Shown piece after piece: positions 35,199-48,800 of a DNA stretch of 64,000 bases. The DNA is taken from assembly GCF_047675955.1 (NCBI RefSeq), contig NW_027327637.1, positions 372,001-436,000 on the forward strand, given 5' to 3'. The position numbers and the translations under genes were made by a program. The notes below the pieces were generated by a model. The model saw only the letters and a list, made by a program, of their open reading frames with translations, was not told the origin of the DNA and ran no database searches. The DNA comes from Chlorocebus sabaeus. Its lineage: Eukaryota > Chordata > Mammalia > Primates > Cercopithecidae. Positions within the stretch are counted from its first letter, which is position 1; every line of letters starts with the position of its first letter.

Positions 35199-38100
35199 AG
35201 CTTTCTGAGAAACTGCTCTGTGTTCTGTTAATTCACCTCAACGAGTTACATCTTTCCCTTCAAGAAGACTTTCGCTTAGGCTGTTCTTGTGGAATTGGCA
35301 AAGGGATATTTGGAAGCCCATAGAGGGCTATGGTGAAAAAGGAAATATCTTTCGTTCAAAACTTGAAAGAAGCTTTCTGAGAAACTGCTCTGTGTTCTGT
35401 TAATTCATCTCACAGAGTTACATCTTTCCCTTCAAGAAGCCTTTCGCTAAGGCTGTTCTTGTGGAATTGGCAAAGGGATATTTGGAAGCCCATAGAGGGC
35501 TATGTTGAAAAAGGAAATATCTTCCGTTCAAAACTGGAAAGAAGCTTTCTGAGAAACTGCTCTGTGTTCTGTTAATTCATCTCAACGAGTTACATCTTTC
35601 CCTTCAAGAAGACTTTCGCTTAGGCTGTTCTTGTGGAATTGGCAAAGGGATATTTGGAAGCCCATAGAGGGCTATGGAGAAAAAGGAAATATCTTCCGTT
35701 CAAAACTGGAAAGAAGCTTTCTGAGAAACTGCTCTGTGTTCTGTTAATTCATCTCACAGAGTTACATCTTTCCCTTCAAGAAGCCTTTCGCTAAGGCTGT
35801 TCTTGTGGAATTGGCAAAGGGATATTTGGAAGCCCATAGAGGGCTATGGAGAAAAAGGAAGTATCTTCCGTTCAAAACTGGAAAGAAGCTTTCTGAGAAA
35901 CTGTTCTATGTTCTGTTAATTCATCTCACAGAGTTACATCTTTCCCTTCAAGAAGCCTTTCGCTAAGGCTGTTCTTGTGGAATTGGCAAAGGGATATTTG
36001 GAAGCCCATAGAGGGCTATGGTGAAAAAGGAAATATCTTTCGTTCAAAACTGGAAAGAAGCTTTCTGAGAAACTGCTCTGTGTTCTGTTAATTCATCTCA
36101 CAGAGTTACATCTTTCCCTTCAAGAAGCCTTTCGCTAAGGCTGTTCTTGTGTAATTGGCAAAGGGATATTTGGAAGCCCATAGAGGGCTATGGTGAAAAA
36201 GGAAATATCTTCCGTTCAAAACTGGAAAAAAGCTTTCTGAGAAACTGCTCTGTGTTCTGTTAATTCATCTCACAGAGTTACATCTTTCCCTTCAAGAAGC
36301 CTTTCGCTAAGGCTGTTCTTGTGGAATTGGCAAAGGATATTTGGAAGCCCATAGAGGGCTATGGTGAAAAAGGAAATATCTTCCGTTCAAAACTGGAAAG
36401 AAGATTTCTGAGAAACTGCTCTGTGTTCTGTTAATTCATCTCACAGAGTTACATCTTTCCCTTCAAGAAGCCTTTCGCTAAGGCTGTTCTTGTGGAATTG
36501 GCAAAGGGATATTTGGAAGCCCATAGAGGGCTATGGTGAAAAAGGAAATATCTTCCGTTCAAAACTGGAAAGAAGGTTTCTGAGAAACTGCTCTGTGTTC
36601 TGTTAATTCATCTCACAGAGTTACATCTTTCCCTACAAGAAGCCTTTCGCTTAGGCTGTTCTTGTGGAATTGGCAAAGGGATATTTGGAAGCCCATAGAG
36701 GGCTATGGTGAAAAAGGAAATATCTTCCGTTCAAAACTGGAAAGAAGTTTTCTGAGAAACTGCTCTGTGTTCTGTTAATTCATCTCACAGAGTTACATCT
36801 TTCCCTACAAGAAGCCTTTCGCTTAGGCTGTTCTTGTGGAATTGGCAAAGGATATTTGGAAGCCCATAGAGGGCTATGGTGAAAAAGGAAATATCTTCCG
36901 TTCAAAACTGGAAAGAAGCTTTCTGAGAAACTGCTCTGTGTTCTGTTAATTCATCTCACAGAGTTACATCTTTCCCTTCAAGAAGCCTTTCGCTAAGGCT
37001 GTTCTTGTGGAATTGGCAAAGGGATATTTGGAAACCCATAGAGGGCTATGGTGAAAAAGGAAATATCTTCCGTTCAAAACTGGAAAGAAGCTTTCTGAGA
37101 AACTGCTCTGTGTTCTGTTAATTCATCTCACAGAGTTGCATCTTTCCTTTCAAGAAGCCTTTCGCTAACGCTGTTCTTGTGGAATTGGCAAAGGGATATT
37201 TGGAAGCCCATAGAGGGCTATGGTGAAAAAGGAAATATCTTCCGTTCAAAACTGGAAAGAAGCTTTCTGAGAAACTGCTCTGTGTTCTGTTAATTCATCT
37301 CACAGAGTTACATCTTTCCCTTCAAGAAGCCTTTCGCTAAGGCTGTTCTTGTGGAATTGGCAAAGGGATATTTGGAAGCCCATAGAGGGCTATGTTGAAA
37401 AAGGAAATATCTTCCGTTCAAAACTGGAAAGAAGGTTTCTGAGAAACTGCTCTGTGTTCTGTTAATTCATCTCACAGAGTTACATCTTTCCCTTCAAGAA
37501 GCCTTTCGCTAAGGCTGTTCTTGTGGAATTGGCAAAGGGATATTTGGAAGCCCATAGAGGGCTATGGTGAAAAAGGAAATATCTTTCGTTCAAAACTGGA
37601 AAGAAGCTTTCTGAGAAACTGCTCTGTGTTCTGTTAATTCATCTCACAGAGTTACATCTTTCCCTTCAAGAAGCCTTTCGCTAAGCCTGTTCTTGTGGAA
37701 TTGGCAAAGGGATATTTCGAAGCCCATAGAGGGCTATGGTGAAAAAGGAAATATCTTCCGTTCAAAACTGGAAAGAAGCTTTCTGAGAAACTGCTCTGTG
37801 TTCTCTTAATTCATCTCACAGAGTTACATCTTTACCTTCAAGAAGCCTTTCGCTAAGGCTGTTCTTGTGGAATTGGCAAAGGGATATTTGGAAGCCCATA
37901 GAGGGCTATGGTGAAAAAGGAAATATCTTCCGTTCAAAACTGGAAAGAAGCTTTCTGAGAAACTGCTCTGTGTTCTGTTAATTCATCTCACAGAGTTACA
38001 TCTTTATCTTGAAGAAGCCTTTCGCTAAGGCTGTTCTTGTGGAATTGGCAAAGGGATATTTGGAAGCCCATAGAGGGCTATGGTGAAAAAGGAAATATCT

Positions 38101-41044
38101 TCCGTTCAAAACTGGAGAGAAGCTTTCTGAGAAACTGTTCTATGTTCTGTTAATTCATCTCACAGAGTTACATCTTTCCCTTCAAGAAGCCTTTCGCTAA
38201 GGCTGTTCTTGTGGAATTGGCAAAGGGATATTTGGAAGCCCATACAGGGCTATGGTGAAAAAGGAAATATCTTTCGTTCAAAACTGGAAAGAAGCTTTCT
38301 GAGAAACTGCTCTGTGTTCTGTTAATTCATCTCACAGTGTTACATCTTTCCCTTCAAGAAGCCTTTCGCTAAGGCTGTTCTTGTGGAATTGGCAAAGGGA
38401 TATTTCGAAGCCCATAGAGGGCTATGGTGAAAAAGGAAATATCTTCCGTTCAAAACTGGAAAGAAGCTTTCTGAGAAACTGCTCTGTGTTCTGTTAATTC
38501 ATCTCACAGAGTTACATCTTTCCCTTCAAGAAGTCTTTCGCTAAGGCTGTTCTTGTGGAATTGGCAAAGGGATATTTGGAAGCCCATAGAGGGCTATGGT
38601 GAAAAAGGAAATATCTTCCGTTCAAAACTGGAAAGAAGCTTTCTGAGAAACTGCTCTGTGTTCTGTTAATTCATCTCACAGAGTTACATCTTTAACTTCA
38701 AGAAGCCTTTCGCTAAGGCTGTTCTTGTGGAACTGGCAAAGGGATATTTGGAAGCCCATAGAGGGCTATGTTGAAAAAGGAAATATCTTCCGTTCAAAAC
38801 TGGAAAGAAGCTTTCTGAGAAACTGCTCTGTGTTCTGTTAATTCATCTCACAGAGTTACATCTTTCCCTTCAGGAAGCCTTTCGCTAAGTCTGTTCTTGT
38901 GGAATTGGCAAAGGGATATTTGGAAGCCCATAGAGGGCTATGGTGAAAAAGGAAATATCTTCCGTTCAAAACTGGAAAGAAGCTTTCTGAGAAACTGCTC
39001 TGTGTTCTGTTAATTCATCTCACAGAGTTACATCTTTCCCTTCAAGAAGCCTTTCGCTAAGGCTGTTCTTGTGGAATTGGCAAAGGGATATTTGGAAGCC
39101 CATAGAGGGCTATGTTGAAAAAGGAAATATCTTCCGTTCAAAACTGGAAAGAAGCTTTCTGAGAAACTGCTCTGTGTTCTGTTAATTCATCTCAACGAGT
39201 TACATCTTTCCCTTCAAGAAGACTTTCGCTTAGGCTGTTCTTGTGGAATTGGCAAAGGGATATTTGGAAGCCCATAGAGGGCTATGTTGAAAAAGGAAAT
39301 ATCTTCCGTTCAAAACTGGAAAGAAGCTTTCTGAGAAACTGCTCTGTGTTCTGTTAATTCATCTCACAGAGTTACATCTTTCCCTTCAAGAAGCCTTTCG
39401 CTAAGGCTGTTCTTGTGGAATTGGCAAAGGGATATTTGGAAGCCCATAGAGGGCTATGGAGAAAAAGGAAATATCTTCCGTTCAAAACTGGAAAGAAGCT
39501 TTCTGAGAAACTGTTCTATGTTCTGTTAATTCATCTCACAGAGTTACATCTTTCCCTTCAAGAAGCCTTTCTCTAAGGCTGTTCTTGTGGAATTGGCAAA
39601 GGGATATTTGGAAGCCCATAGAGGGCTATGGTGAAAAAGGAAATATCTTCCGTTCAAAACTGGAAAGAAGCTTTCTGAGAAACTGCTCTGTGTTCTGTTA
39701 ATTCATCTCACAGAGTTACATCTTTCCCTTCAAGAAGCCTTTCGCTAAGGCTGTTCTTGTGGAATTGGCAAAGAGATATTTGGAAGCCCATAGAGGGCTA
39801 TGTTGAAAAAGGAAATAACTTCCGTTCAAAACTGGAAAGAAGCTTTCTGAGAAACTGCTCTGTGTTCTGTTAATTCATCTCACAGAGTTACATCTTTCCC
39901 TTCAAGAAGCCTTTCGCTAAGGCTGTTCTTGTGGAATTGGCAAAGGGATATTTGGAAGCCCATAGAGGGCTATGGTGAAAAAGGAAATATCTTTCGTTCA
40001 AAACTGGAAAGAAGCTTTCTGAGAAACTGCTCTGTGTTCTGTTAATTCATCTCACAGAGTTACATCTTTCCCTTCAAGAAGCCTTTCGCTAAGCCTGTTC
40101 TTGTGGAATAGGCAAAGGGATATTTCGAAGCCCATAGAGGGCTATGGTGAAAAAGGAAATATCTTCCGTTCAAAACTGGAAAGAATCTTTCTGAGAAACT
40201 GCTCTGTGTTCTCTTAATTCATCTCACAGAGTTACATCTTTACCTTCAAGAAGCCTTTCGCTAAGGCTGTTCTTGTGGAATTGGCAAAGGGATATTTGGA
40301 AGCCCATAGAGGGCTATGGTGAAAAAGGAAATATCTTCCGTTCAAAACTGGAAAGAAGCTTTCTGAGAAACTGCTCTGTGTTCTGTTAATTCATCTCACA
40401 GAGTTACATCTTTCCCTTCAAGAAGTCTTTCGCTAAGGCTGTTCTTGTGGAATTGGCAAAGGGATATTTGGAAGCCCATAGAGGGCTATGGTGAAAAAGG
40501 AAATATCTTCCGTTCAAAACTGGAAAGAAGCTTTCTGAGAAACTGCTCTGTGTTCTGTTAATTCATCTCACAGAGTTACATCTTTAACTTCAAGAAGCCT
40601 TTCGCTAAGGCTGTTCTTGTGGAACTGGCAAAGGGATATTTGGAAGCCCATAGAGGGCTATGTTGAAAAAGGAAATATCTTCCGTTCAAAACTGGAAAGA
40701 AGCTTTCTGAGAAACTGCTCTGTGTTCTGTTAATTCATCTCACAGAGTTACATCTTTCCCTTCAGGAAGCCTTTCGCTAAGGCTGTTCTTGTGGAATTGG
40801 CAAAGGGATATTTGGAAGCCCATAGAGGGCTATGGTGAAAAAGGAAATATCTTCCGTTCAAAACTGGAAAGAAGCTTTCTGAGAAACTGCTCTGTGTTCT
40901 GTTAATTCATCTCACAGAGTTACATCTTTCCCTTCAAGAAGCCTTTCGCTAAGGCTGTTCTTGTGGAATTGGCAAAGGGATATTTGGAAGCCCATAGAGG
41001 GCTATGTTGAAAAAGGAAATATCTTCCGTTCAAAACTGGAAAGA
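35199..41044 (+). repeat. Higher-order repeat copy R1, 34 monomers (5846 bp)
   Basis: Monomers M205-M238. Key markers are CTCAACGAG at 35236 and 35580, GAAGTATC near 35860, GTGTAATTGG near 36150, two 171-bp monomers with GGCAAAGGATATT (36329 and 36844), TTTCCCTAC near 36631 and 36801, GAGTTGCATC near 37134 and TTTATCTTGAAG at 38003. CTCAACGAG follows at 39190, then TTTCTCTAAGG near 39567, AAGAGATATT near 39771 and GGAATAGGC near 40106. The distances from 36331 to 42177 and from 36846 to 42692 are both 5846 bp, 34 x 172 less two. It contains two copies of the 5-monomer module, starting at 38465 and 40357. Confidence 0.91.
38465..39324 (+). repeat. Five-monomer module K (representative copy)
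   Basis: Ordered monomers are: AAGTCTTTCG; TTTAAC with GAACTGGC and CTATGTT; TTCAGGAAGCC; CTATGTT; CTCAACGAG with AAGACTTTCGCTTAGG. Full copies start at 30211, 38465, 40357, 43279, 45171, 51191 and 53083. Within each of R1, R2 and R3 the two copies are exactly 1892 bp (11 monomers) apart. Variant forms occur at 23676 and, without the second monomer, at 34683. In the 53083 copy the fourth monomer has reverted to CTATGGTG. The module is the most conserved multi-monomer block in the right half of the window. Confidence 0.88.
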
Positions 41045-44000
41045 AGCTTTCTGAGAAACTGCTCTGTGTTCTGTTAATTTATCTCAACGAGTTACATCTT
41101 TCCCTTCAAGAAGACTTTCGCTTAGGCTGTTCTTGTGGAATTGGCAAAGGGATATTTGGAAGCCCATAGAGGGCTATGTTGAAAAAGGAAATATCTTCCG
41201 TTCAAAACTGGAAAGAAGCTTTCTGAGAAACTGCTCTGTGTTCTGTTAATTCATCTCACAGAGTTACATCTTTCCCTTCAAGAAGCCTTTCGCTAAGGCT
41301 GTTCTTGTGGAATTGGCAAAGGGATATTTGGAAGCCCATAGAGGGCTATGTTGAAAAAGGAAATATCTTCCGTTCAAAACTGGAAAGAAGCTTTCTGAGA
41401 AACTGCTCTGTGTTCTGTTAATTCATCTCAACGAGTTACATCTTTCCCTTCAAGAAGACTTTCGCTTAGGCTGTTCTTGTGGAATTGGCAAAGGGATATT
41501 TGGAAGCCCATAGAGGGCTATGGAGAAAAAGGAAATATCTTCCGTTCAAAACTGGAAAGAAGCTTTCTGAGAAACTGCTCTGTGTTCTGTTAATTCATCT
41601 CACAGAGTTACATCTTTCCCTTCAAGAAGCCTTTCGCTAAGGCTGTTCTTGTGGAATTGGCAAAGGGATATTTGGAAGCCCATAGAGGGCTATGGAGAAA
41701 AAGGAAGTATCTTCCGTTCAAAACTGGAAAGAAGCTTTCTGAGAAACTGTTCTATGTTCTGTTAATTCATCTCACAGAGTTACATCTTTCCCTTCAAGAA
41801 GCCTTTCGCTAAGGCTGTTCTTGTGGAATTGGCAAAGGGATATTTGGAAGCCCATAGAGGGCTATGGTGAAAAAGGAAATATCTTTCGTTCAAAACTGGA
41901 AAGAAGCTTTCTGAGAAACTGCTCTGTGTTCTGTTAATTCATCTCACAGAGTTACATCTTTCCCTTCAAGAAGCCTTTCGCTAAGGCTGTTCTTGTGTAA
42001 TTGGCAAAGGGATATTTGGAAGCCCATAGAGGGCTATGGTGAAAAAGGAAATATCTTCCGTTCAAAACTGGAAAAAAGCTTTCTGAGAAACCGCTCTGTG
42101 TTCTGTTAATTCATCTCACAGAGTTACATCTTTCCCTTCAAGAAGCCTTTCGCTAAGGCTGTTCTTGTGGAATTGGCAAAGGATATTTGGAAGCCCATAG
42201 AGGGCTATGGTGAAAAAGGAAATATCTTCCGTTCAAAACTGGAAAGAAGATTTCTGAGAAACTGCTCTGTGTTCTGTTAATTCATCTCACAGAGTTACAT
42301 CTTTCCCTTCAAGAAGCCTTTCGCTAAGGCTGTTCTTGTTGAATTGGCAAAGGGATATTTGGAAGCCCATAGAGGGCTATGGTGAAAAAGGAAATATCTT
42401 CCGTTCAAAACTGGAAAGAAGTTTTCTGAGAAACTGCTCTGTGTTCTGTTAATTCATCTCACAGAGTTACATCTTTCCCTACAAGAAGCCTTTCGCTTAG
42501 GCTGTTCTTGTGGAATTGGCAAAGGGATATTTGGAAGCCCATAGAGGGCTATGGTGAAAAAGGAAATATCTTCCGTTCAAAACTGGAAAGAAGTTTTCTG
42601 AGAAACTGCTCTGTGTTCTGTTAATTCATCTCACAGAGTTACATCTTTCCCTACAAGAAGCCTTTCGCTTAGGCTGTTCTTGTGGAATTGGCAAAGGATA
42701 TTTGGAAGCCCATAGAGGGCTATGGTGAAAAAGGAAATATCTTCCGTTCAAAACTGGAAAGAAGCTTTCTGAGAAACTGCTCTGTGTTCTGTTAATTCAT
42801 CTCACAGAGTTACATCTTTATCTTGAAGAATCCTTTCGCTAAGGCTGTTCTTGTGGAATTGGCAAAGGGATATTTGGAAGCCCATAGAGGGCTATGGTGA
42901 AAAAGGAAATATCTTCCGTTCAAAACTGGAGAGAAGCTTTCTGAGAAACTGTTCTATGTTCTGTTAATTCATCTCACAGAGTTACATCTTTCCCTTCAAG
43001 AAGCCTTTCGCTAAGGCTGTTCTTGTGGAATTGGCAAAGGGATATTTGGAAGCCCCTAGAGGGCTATGGTGAAAAAGGAAATATCTTTCGTTCAAAACTG
43101 GAAAGAAGCTTTCTGAGAAACTGCTCTGTGTTCTGTTAATTCATCTCACAGTGTTACATCTTTCCCTTCAAGAAGCCTTTCGCTAAGGCTGTTCTTGTGG
43201 AATTGGCAAAGGGATATTTCGAAGCCCATAGAGGGCTATGGTGAAAAAGGAAATATCTTCCGTTCAAAACTGGAAAGAAGCTTTCTGAGAAACTGCTCTG
43301 TGTTCTGTTAATTCATCTCACAGAGTTACATCTTTCCCTTCAAGAAGTCTTTCGCTAAGGCTGTTCTTGTGGAATTGGCAAAGGGATATTTGGAAGCCCA
43401 TAGAGGGCTATGGTGAAAAAGGAAATATCTTCCGTTCAAAACTGGAAAGAAGCTTTCTGAGAAACTGCTCTGTGTTCTGTTAATTCATCTCACAGAGTTA
43501 CATCTTTAACTTCAAGAAGCCTTTCGCTAAGGCTGTTCTTGTGGAACTGGCAAAGGGATATTTGGAAGCCCATAGAGGGCTATGTTGAAAAAGGAAATAT
43601 CTTCCGTTCAAAACTGGAAAGAAGCTTTCTGAGAAACTGCTCTGTGTTCTGTTAATTCATCTCACAGAGTTACATCTTTCCCTTCAGGAAGCCTTTCGCT
43701 AAGGCTGTTCTTGTGGAATTGGCAAAGGGATATTTGGAAGCCCATAGAGGGCTATGGTGAAAAAGGAAATATCTTCCGTTCAAAACTGGAAAGAAGCTTT
43801 CTGAGAAACTGCTCTGTGTTCTGTTAATTCATCTCACAGAGTTACATCTTTCCCTTCAAGAAGCCTTTCGCTAAGGCTGTTCTTGTGGAATTGGCAAAGG
43901 GATATTTGGAAGCCCATAGAGGGCTATGTTGAAAAAGGAAATATCTTCCGTTCAAAACTGGAAAGAAGCTTTCTGAGAAACTGCTCTGTGTTCTGTTAAT

Positions 44001-45858
44001 TCATCTCAACGAGTTACATCTTTCCCTTCAAGAAGACTTTCGCTTAGGCTGTTCTTGTGGAATTGGCAAAGGGATATTTGGAAGCCCATAGAGGGCTATG
44101 TTGAAAAAGGAAATATCTTCCGTTCAAAACTGGAAAGAAGCTTTCTGAGAAACTGCTCTGTGTTCTGTTAATTCATCTCACAGAGTTACATCTTTCCCTT
44201 CAAGAAGCCTTTCGCTAAGGCTGTTCTTGTGGAATTGGCAAAGGGATATTTGGAAGCCCATAGAGGGCTATGGAGAAAAAGGAAATATCTTCCGTTCAAA
44301 ACTGGAAAGAAGCTTTCTGAGAAACTGTTCTATGTTCTGTTAATTCATCTCACAGAGTTACATCTTTCCCTTCAAGAAGCCTTTCTCTAAGGCTGTTCTT
44401 GTGGAATTGGCAAAGGGATATTTGGAAGCCCATAGAGGGCTATGGTGAAAAAGGAAATATCTTCCGTTCAAAACTGGAAAGAAGCTTTCTGAGAAACTGC
44501 TCTGTGTTCTGTTAATTCATCTCACAGAGTTACATCTTTCCCTTCAAGAAGCCTTTCGCTAAGGCTGTTCTTGTGGAATTGGCAAAGAGATATTTGGAAG
44601 CCCATAGAGGGCTATGTTGAAAAAGGAAATAACTTCCGTTCAAAACTGGAAAGAAGCTTTCTGAGAAACTGCTCTGTGTTCTGTTAATTCATCTCACAGA
44701 GTTACATCTTTCCCTTCAAGAAGCCTTTCGCTAAGGCTGTTCTTGTGGAATTGGCAAAGGGATATTTGGAAGCCCATAGAGGGCTATGGTGAAAAAGGAA
44801 ATATCTTTCGTTCAAAACTGGAAAGAAGCTTTCTGAGAAACTGCTCTGTGTTCTGTTAATTCATCTCACAGAGTTACATCTTTCCCTTCAAGAAGCCTTT
44901 CGCTAAGCCTGTTCTTGTGGAATAGGCAAAGGGATATTTCGAAGCCCATAGAGGGCTATGGTGAAAAAGGAAATATCTTCCGTTCAAAACTGGAAAGAAT
45001 CTTTCTGAGAAACTGCTCTGTGTTCTCTTAATTCATCTCACAGAGTTACATCTTTACCTTCAAGAAGCCTTTCGCTAAGGCTGTTCTTGTGGAATTGGCA
45101 AAGGGATATTTGGAAGCCCATAGAGGGCTATGGTGAAAAAGGAAATATCTTCCGTTCAAAACTGGAAAGAAGCTTTCTGAGAAACTGCTCTGTGTTCTGT
45201 TAATTCATCTCACAGAGTTACATCTTTCCCTTCAAGAAGTCTTTCGCTAAGGCTGTTCTTGTGGAATTGGCAAAGGGATATTTGGAAGCCCATAGAGGGC
45301 TATGGTGAAAAAGGAAATATCTTCCGTTCAAAACTGGAAAGAAGCTTTCTGAGAAACTGCTCTGTGTTCTGTTAATTCATCTCACAGAGTTACATCTTTA
45401 ACTTCAAGAAGCCTTTCGCTAAGGCTGTTCTTGTGGAACTGCCAAAGGGATATTTGGAAGCCCATAGAGGGCTATGTTGAAAAAGGAAATATCTTCCGTT
45501 CAAAACTGGAAAGAAGCTTTCTGAGAAACTGCTCTGTGTTCTGTTAATTCATCTCACAGAGTTACATCTTTCCCTTCAGGAAGCCTTTCGCTAAGGCTGT
45601 TCTTGTGGAATTGGCAAAGGGATATTTGGAAGCCCATAGAGGGCTATGGTGAAAAAGGAAATATCTTCCGTTCAAAACTGGAAAGAAGCTTTCTGAGAAA
45701 CTGCTCTGTGTTCTGTTAATTCATCTCACAGAGTTACATCTTTCCCTTCAAGAAGCCTTTCGCTAAGGCTGTTCTTGTGGAATTGGCAAAGGGATATTTG
45801 GAAGCCCATAGAGGGCTATGTTGAAAAAGGAAATATCTTCCGTTCAAAACTGGAAAGA
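41045..45858 (+). repeat. Higher-order repeat copy R2, 28 monomers (4814 bp)
   Basis: It matches R1 in order but lacks six monomers equivalent to R1 37-38 kb (M215-M220), so TTTATCTTGAAG (42817) follows directly after the second short GGCAAAGGATATT monomer. Marker offset from R1 is 5846 bp before the gap and 4814 bp after it; the difference of 1032 bp is exactly 6 x 172. It shares GGAATAGGC, AAGAGATATT, AAATAACTTCC and GTGTAATTGG with R1. Private marks include TTAATTTATC near 41074, AAACCGCTC near 42089 and CTTGTTGAATT near 42337. Confidence 0.91.
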
Positions 45859-48800
45859 AGCTTTCTGAGAAACTGCTCTGTGTTCTGTTAATTCATCTCA
45901 ACGAGTTACATCTTTCCCTTCAAGAAGACTTTCGCTTAGGCTGTTCTTGTGGAATTGGCAAAGGGATATTTGGAAGCCCATAGAGGGCTATGTTGAAAAA
46001 GGAAATATCTTCCGTTCAAAACTGGAAAGAAGCTTTCTGAGAAACTGCTCTGTGTTCTGTTAATTCATCTCACAGAGTTACATCTTTCCCTTCAAGAAGC
46101 CTTTCGCTAAGGCTGTTCTTGTGGAATTGGCAAAGGGATATTTGGAAGCCCATAGAGGGCTATGGAGAAAAAGGAAATATCTTCCGTTCAAAACTGGAAA
46201 GAAGCTTTCTGAGAAACTGTTCTATGTTCTGTTAATTCATCTCACAGAGTTACATCTTTCCCTTCAAGAAGCCTTTCGCTTAGGCTGTTCTTGTGGAATT
46301 GGCAAAGGGATATTTGGAAGCCCATAGAGGGCTATGGTGAAAAAGGAAATATCTTTCGTTCAAAACTTGAAAGAAGCTTTCTGAGAAACTGCTCTGTGTT
46401 CTGTTAATTCATCTCACAGAGTTACATCTTTCCCTTCAAGAAGCCTTTCGCTAAGGCTGTTCTTGTGGAATTGGCAAAGGGATATTTGGAAGCCCATAGA
46501 GGGCTATGGTGAAAAAGGAAATATCTTCCGTTCAAAACTGGAAAGAAGCTTTCTGAGAAACTGCTCTGTGTTCTGTTAATTCATCTCACAGAGTTACATC
46601 TTTCCCTTCAAGAAGCCTTTCGCTAAGGCTGTTCTTGTGGAATTGGCAAAGGGATATTTGGAAGCCCATAGAGGGCTATGTTGAAAAAGGAAATATCTTC
46701 CGTTCAAAACTGGAAAGAAGCTTTCTGAGAAACTGCTCTGTGTTCTGTTAATTCATCTCAACGAGTTACATCTTTCCCTTCAAGAAGACTTTCGCTTAGG
46801 CTGTTCTTGTGGAATTGGCAAAGGGATATTTGGAAGCCCATAGAGGGCTATGTTGAAAAAGGAAATATCTTCCGTTCAAAACTGGAAAGAAGCTTTCTGA
46901 GAAACTGCTCTGTGTTCTGTTAATTCATCTCACAGAGTTACATCTTTCCCTTCAAGAAGCCTTTCGCTAAGGCTGTTCTTGTGGAATTGGCAAAGGGATA
47001 TTTGGAAGCCCATAGAGGGCTATGGTGAAAAAGGAAATATCTTTCGTTCAAAACTGGAAAGAAGCTTTCTGAGAAACTGCTCTGTGTTCTGTTAATTCAT
47101 CTCACAGAGTTACATCTTTCCCTTCAAGAAGCCTTTCGCTAAGGCTGTTCTTGTGGAATTGGCAAAGGGATATTTGGAAGCCCATAGAGGGCTATGGTGA
47201 AAAAGGAAATATCTTCCGTTCAAAACTGGAAAAAAGCTTTCTGAGAAACTGCTCTGTGTTCTGTTAATTCATCTCACAGAGTTACATCTTTCCCTTCAAG
47301 AAGCCTTTCGCTAAGGCTGTTCTTGTGGAATTGGCAAAGGGATATTTGGAAGCCCATAGAGGACTATGTTGAAAAAGGAAATATCTTCCGTTCAAAACTG
47401 GAAAGAAGCTTTCTGAGAAACTGCTCTGTGTTCTGTTAATTCATCTCACAGAGTTACATCTTTCCCTTCAAGAAGCCTTTCGCTAAGGCTGTTCTTGTGG
47501 AATTGGCAAAGGGATATTTGGAAGCCCATAGAGGGCTATGGTGAAAAAGGAAATATCTTCCGTTCAAAACTGGAAAGAAGTTTTCTGAGAAACTGCTCTG
47601 TGTTCTTTTAATTCATCTCACAGAGTTACATCTTTCCCTACAAGAAGCCTTTCGCTTAGGCTGTTCTTGTGGAATTGGCAAAGGGATATTTGGAAGCCCA
47701 TAGAGGGCTATGGTGAAAAAGGAAATATCTTCCGTTCAAAACTGGAAAGAAGTTTTCTGAGAAACTGCTCTGTGTTCTGTTAATTCATCTCACAGAGTTA
47801 CATCTTTCCCTACAAGAAGCCTTTCGCTTAGGCTGTTCTTGTGGAATTGGCAAAGGGATATTTGGAAGCCCATAGAGGGCTATGGTGAAAAAGGAAATAT
47901 CTTCCGTTCAAAACTGGAAAGAAGCTTTCTGAGAAACTGCTCTGTGTTCTGTTAATTCATCTCACAGAGTTACATCTTTCCCTTCAAGAAGCCTTTCGCT
48001 AAGGCTGTTCTTGTGGAATTGGCAAAGGGATATTTGGAAGCCCATAGAGGGCTATGGTGAAAAAGGAAATATCTTCCGTTCAAAACTGGAAAGAAGCTTT
48101 CTGAGAAACTGCTCTGTGTTCTGTTAATTCATCTCACAGAGTTGCATCTTTCCTTTCAAGAAGTCTTTCGCTAACGCTGTTCTTGTGGAATTGGCAAAGG
48201 GATATTTGGAAGCCCATAGAGGGCTATGGTGAAAAAGGAAATATCTTCCGTTCAAAACTGGAAAGAAGCTTTCTGAGAAACTGCTCTGTGTTCTGTTAAT
48301 TCATCTCACAGAGTTACATCTTTCCCTTCAAGAAGCCTTTCGCTAAGGCTGTTCTTGTGGAATTGGCAAAGGGATATTTGGAAGCCCATAGAGGGCTATG
48401 TTGAAAAAGGAAATATCTTCCGTTCAAAACTGGAAAGAAGCTTTCTGAGAAACTGCTCTGTGTTCTGTTAATTCATCTCACAGAGTTACATCTTTCCCTT
48501 CAAGAAGCCTTTCGCTAAGGCTGTTCTTGTGGAATTGGCAAAGGGATATTTGGAAGCCCATAGAGGGCTATGGTGAAAAAGGAAATATCTTTCGTTCAAA
48601 ACTGGAAAGAAGCTTTCTGAGAAACTGCTCTGTGTTCTGTTAATTCATCTCACAGAGTTACATCTTTCCCTTCAAGAAGCCTTTCGCTAAGCCTGTTCTT
48701 GTGGAATTGGCAAAGGGATATTTCGAAGCCCATAGAGGGCTATGGTGAAAAAGGAAATATCTTCCGTTCAAAACTGGAAAGAAGCTTTCTGAGAAACTGC

